Assembly: GCA_947631285.1 (NCBI GenBank)
Contig: CANRKS010000062.1
Span: 1-5,569 of the forward strand
DNA: 5,569 nucleotides
Source: an uncultured Bacilli bacterium
Lineage (GTDB): Bacteria; Bacillota_I; Bacilli_A; RF39; UBA660
Reading direction: 5' to 3'
A program made the translations under genes and the position numbers. Under the pieces are notes generated by a model. It had not been told where the DNA came from. It saw only the letters and a list, made by a program, of their open reading frames with translations, and did no database searches. This document shows positions 5,426 to 5,569 of this stretch, one piece after another (the stretch's first letter is position 1; each line of letters starts with the position of its first letter).

Positions 5426-5454
5426 ATTGTACTAAATTTCTAATGAAATGTCTA
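5426..5454 (-). promoter_or_regulatory. Promoter of the PIG-L deacetylase gene
   Basis: On the minus strand TAGACA (5454-5449, five of six to TTGACA) and TACAAT (5431-5426, five of six to TATAAT) are 17 bases apart. Transcription would start near 5419, giving a leader of roughly 11 bases. The ribosome binding site AAAGG (5421-5417) would then lie at the very 5' end, so the true start may be a base or two upstream. Confidence 0.6.
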
Positions 5455-5468
5455 TGAAGTAAAAATAA

Positions 5469-5498
5469 TTGCCATGTTTTCTCATCCTGTTATATAAT
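5469..5498 (+). promoter_or_regulatory. Plus-strand promoter-like element facing the right edge
   Basis: TTGCCA (5469-5474, five of six to TTGACA) and a perfect TATAAT (5493-5498) are 18 bases apart. Transcription would start near 5505 and run straight into the hairpin at 5530-5569. No coding region lies between, so the product would be a short RNA or the leader of a gene right of the window. Confidence 0.45.
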
Positions 5499-5523
5499 CT
5501 TGAGTTTGACAGTTGTTGAAAGC

Positions 5524-5569
5524 AAAAAATCTCACAATCCCTTATAAATAAAGGGAAAAATGAGATTTT
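5524..5569. terminator. Strong hairpin terminator, usable in both directions
   Basis: TCTCA (5530-5534) pairs with TGAGA (5561-5565), and TCCCTT (5538-5543) pairs with AAGGGA (5551-5556). A small internal loop (CAA opposite AAAA) and a seven-base end loop complete it. Flanking A and T tracts extend the outer stem and give T-runs on both strands: at least TTTT on plus at the window edge, and TTTTTT on minus (5529-5524). It is the most stable hairpin in the window. It probably ends a minus-strand gene entering from the right, a plus-strand RNA from about 5505, or both. Confidence 0.75.

Noticed and set aside
5409..5426. Upstream TTG start for the deacetylase adding six residues
   Set aside because: The TTG lies in the -10 box and has no ribosome binding site, while the ATG at 5408 has AAAGG eight bases upstream and begins a normal signal peptide.
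5452..5475. Seven-codon minus-strand leader peptide with an AGGATGAG site before its ATG
   Set aside because: It is too short to support from sequence alone, shows no run of regulatory codons, and its stop falls in the -35 box of the deacetylase promoter.
1..5569. Mollicute code with TGA read as Trp
   Set aside because: Every Trp in the genes is TGG and no gene needs an in-frame TGA. Absence of TGA stops among seven genes fits plain AT bias, so the standard bacterial code is sufficient.

Overview
This is an AT-rich window. Trp is always TGG. The seven genes stop with TAA (six) or TAG (one), never TGA. Genes carry Gram-positive AAGGAGG-like ribosome binding sites and sigma-A-like promoters. 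There is no outer-membrane or eukaryotic signature. The best fit is a low-GC Bacillota of class Bacilli, perhaps an uncultured gut lineage near RF39 or Erysipelotrichales. The lineage is inferred from composition and style, not from a marker gene.

Left part (1-1960, plus strand): a small four-helix membrane protein (24-344), a multi-helix membrane protein (396-1040), a 209-bp spacer with weak hairpins and a possible operator, and a membrane-tethered XRE-type regulator (1250-1960). The regulator has an N-terminal DNA-binding domain, three membrane helices and a small C-terminal domain predicted to lie outside. The three genes look like a regulator with membrane partners, but that link rests only on adjacency.

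Middle (1963-3289): guanylate kinase (gmk, minus strand) converges on the regulator with a 2-bp gap and has its own extended -10 promoter. Divergent from it, across a 111-bp promoter region, is a DUF1003 membrane protein, followed by a weak intrinsic terminator.

Right part (3319-5569): a signal-anchored extracellular protein of unknown family has a good promoter whose predicted start site falls on the start codon, so its mRNA may be leaderless. It overlaps by 4 bp, tail to tail, a large PIG-L/LmbE-type deacetylase (minus strand). That enzyme has a signal peptide, an N-terminal beta-rich region, intact metal-site motifs and a C-terminal membrane anchor. Beyond it lie its promoter, a plus-strand promoter-like element, and a strong bidirectional hairpin terminator at the window edge.

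Gmk is housekeeping. The other genes are all membrane or surface proteins, so the window is mainly about the cell envelope. No mobile element, CRISPR array, tRNA or rRNA was seen, and no gene-free stretch exceeds 300 bases. The most interesting parts are the tethered regulator with its partners, the anchored deacetylase, the possible leaderless gene and the promoter-plus-hairpin element at the right edge.
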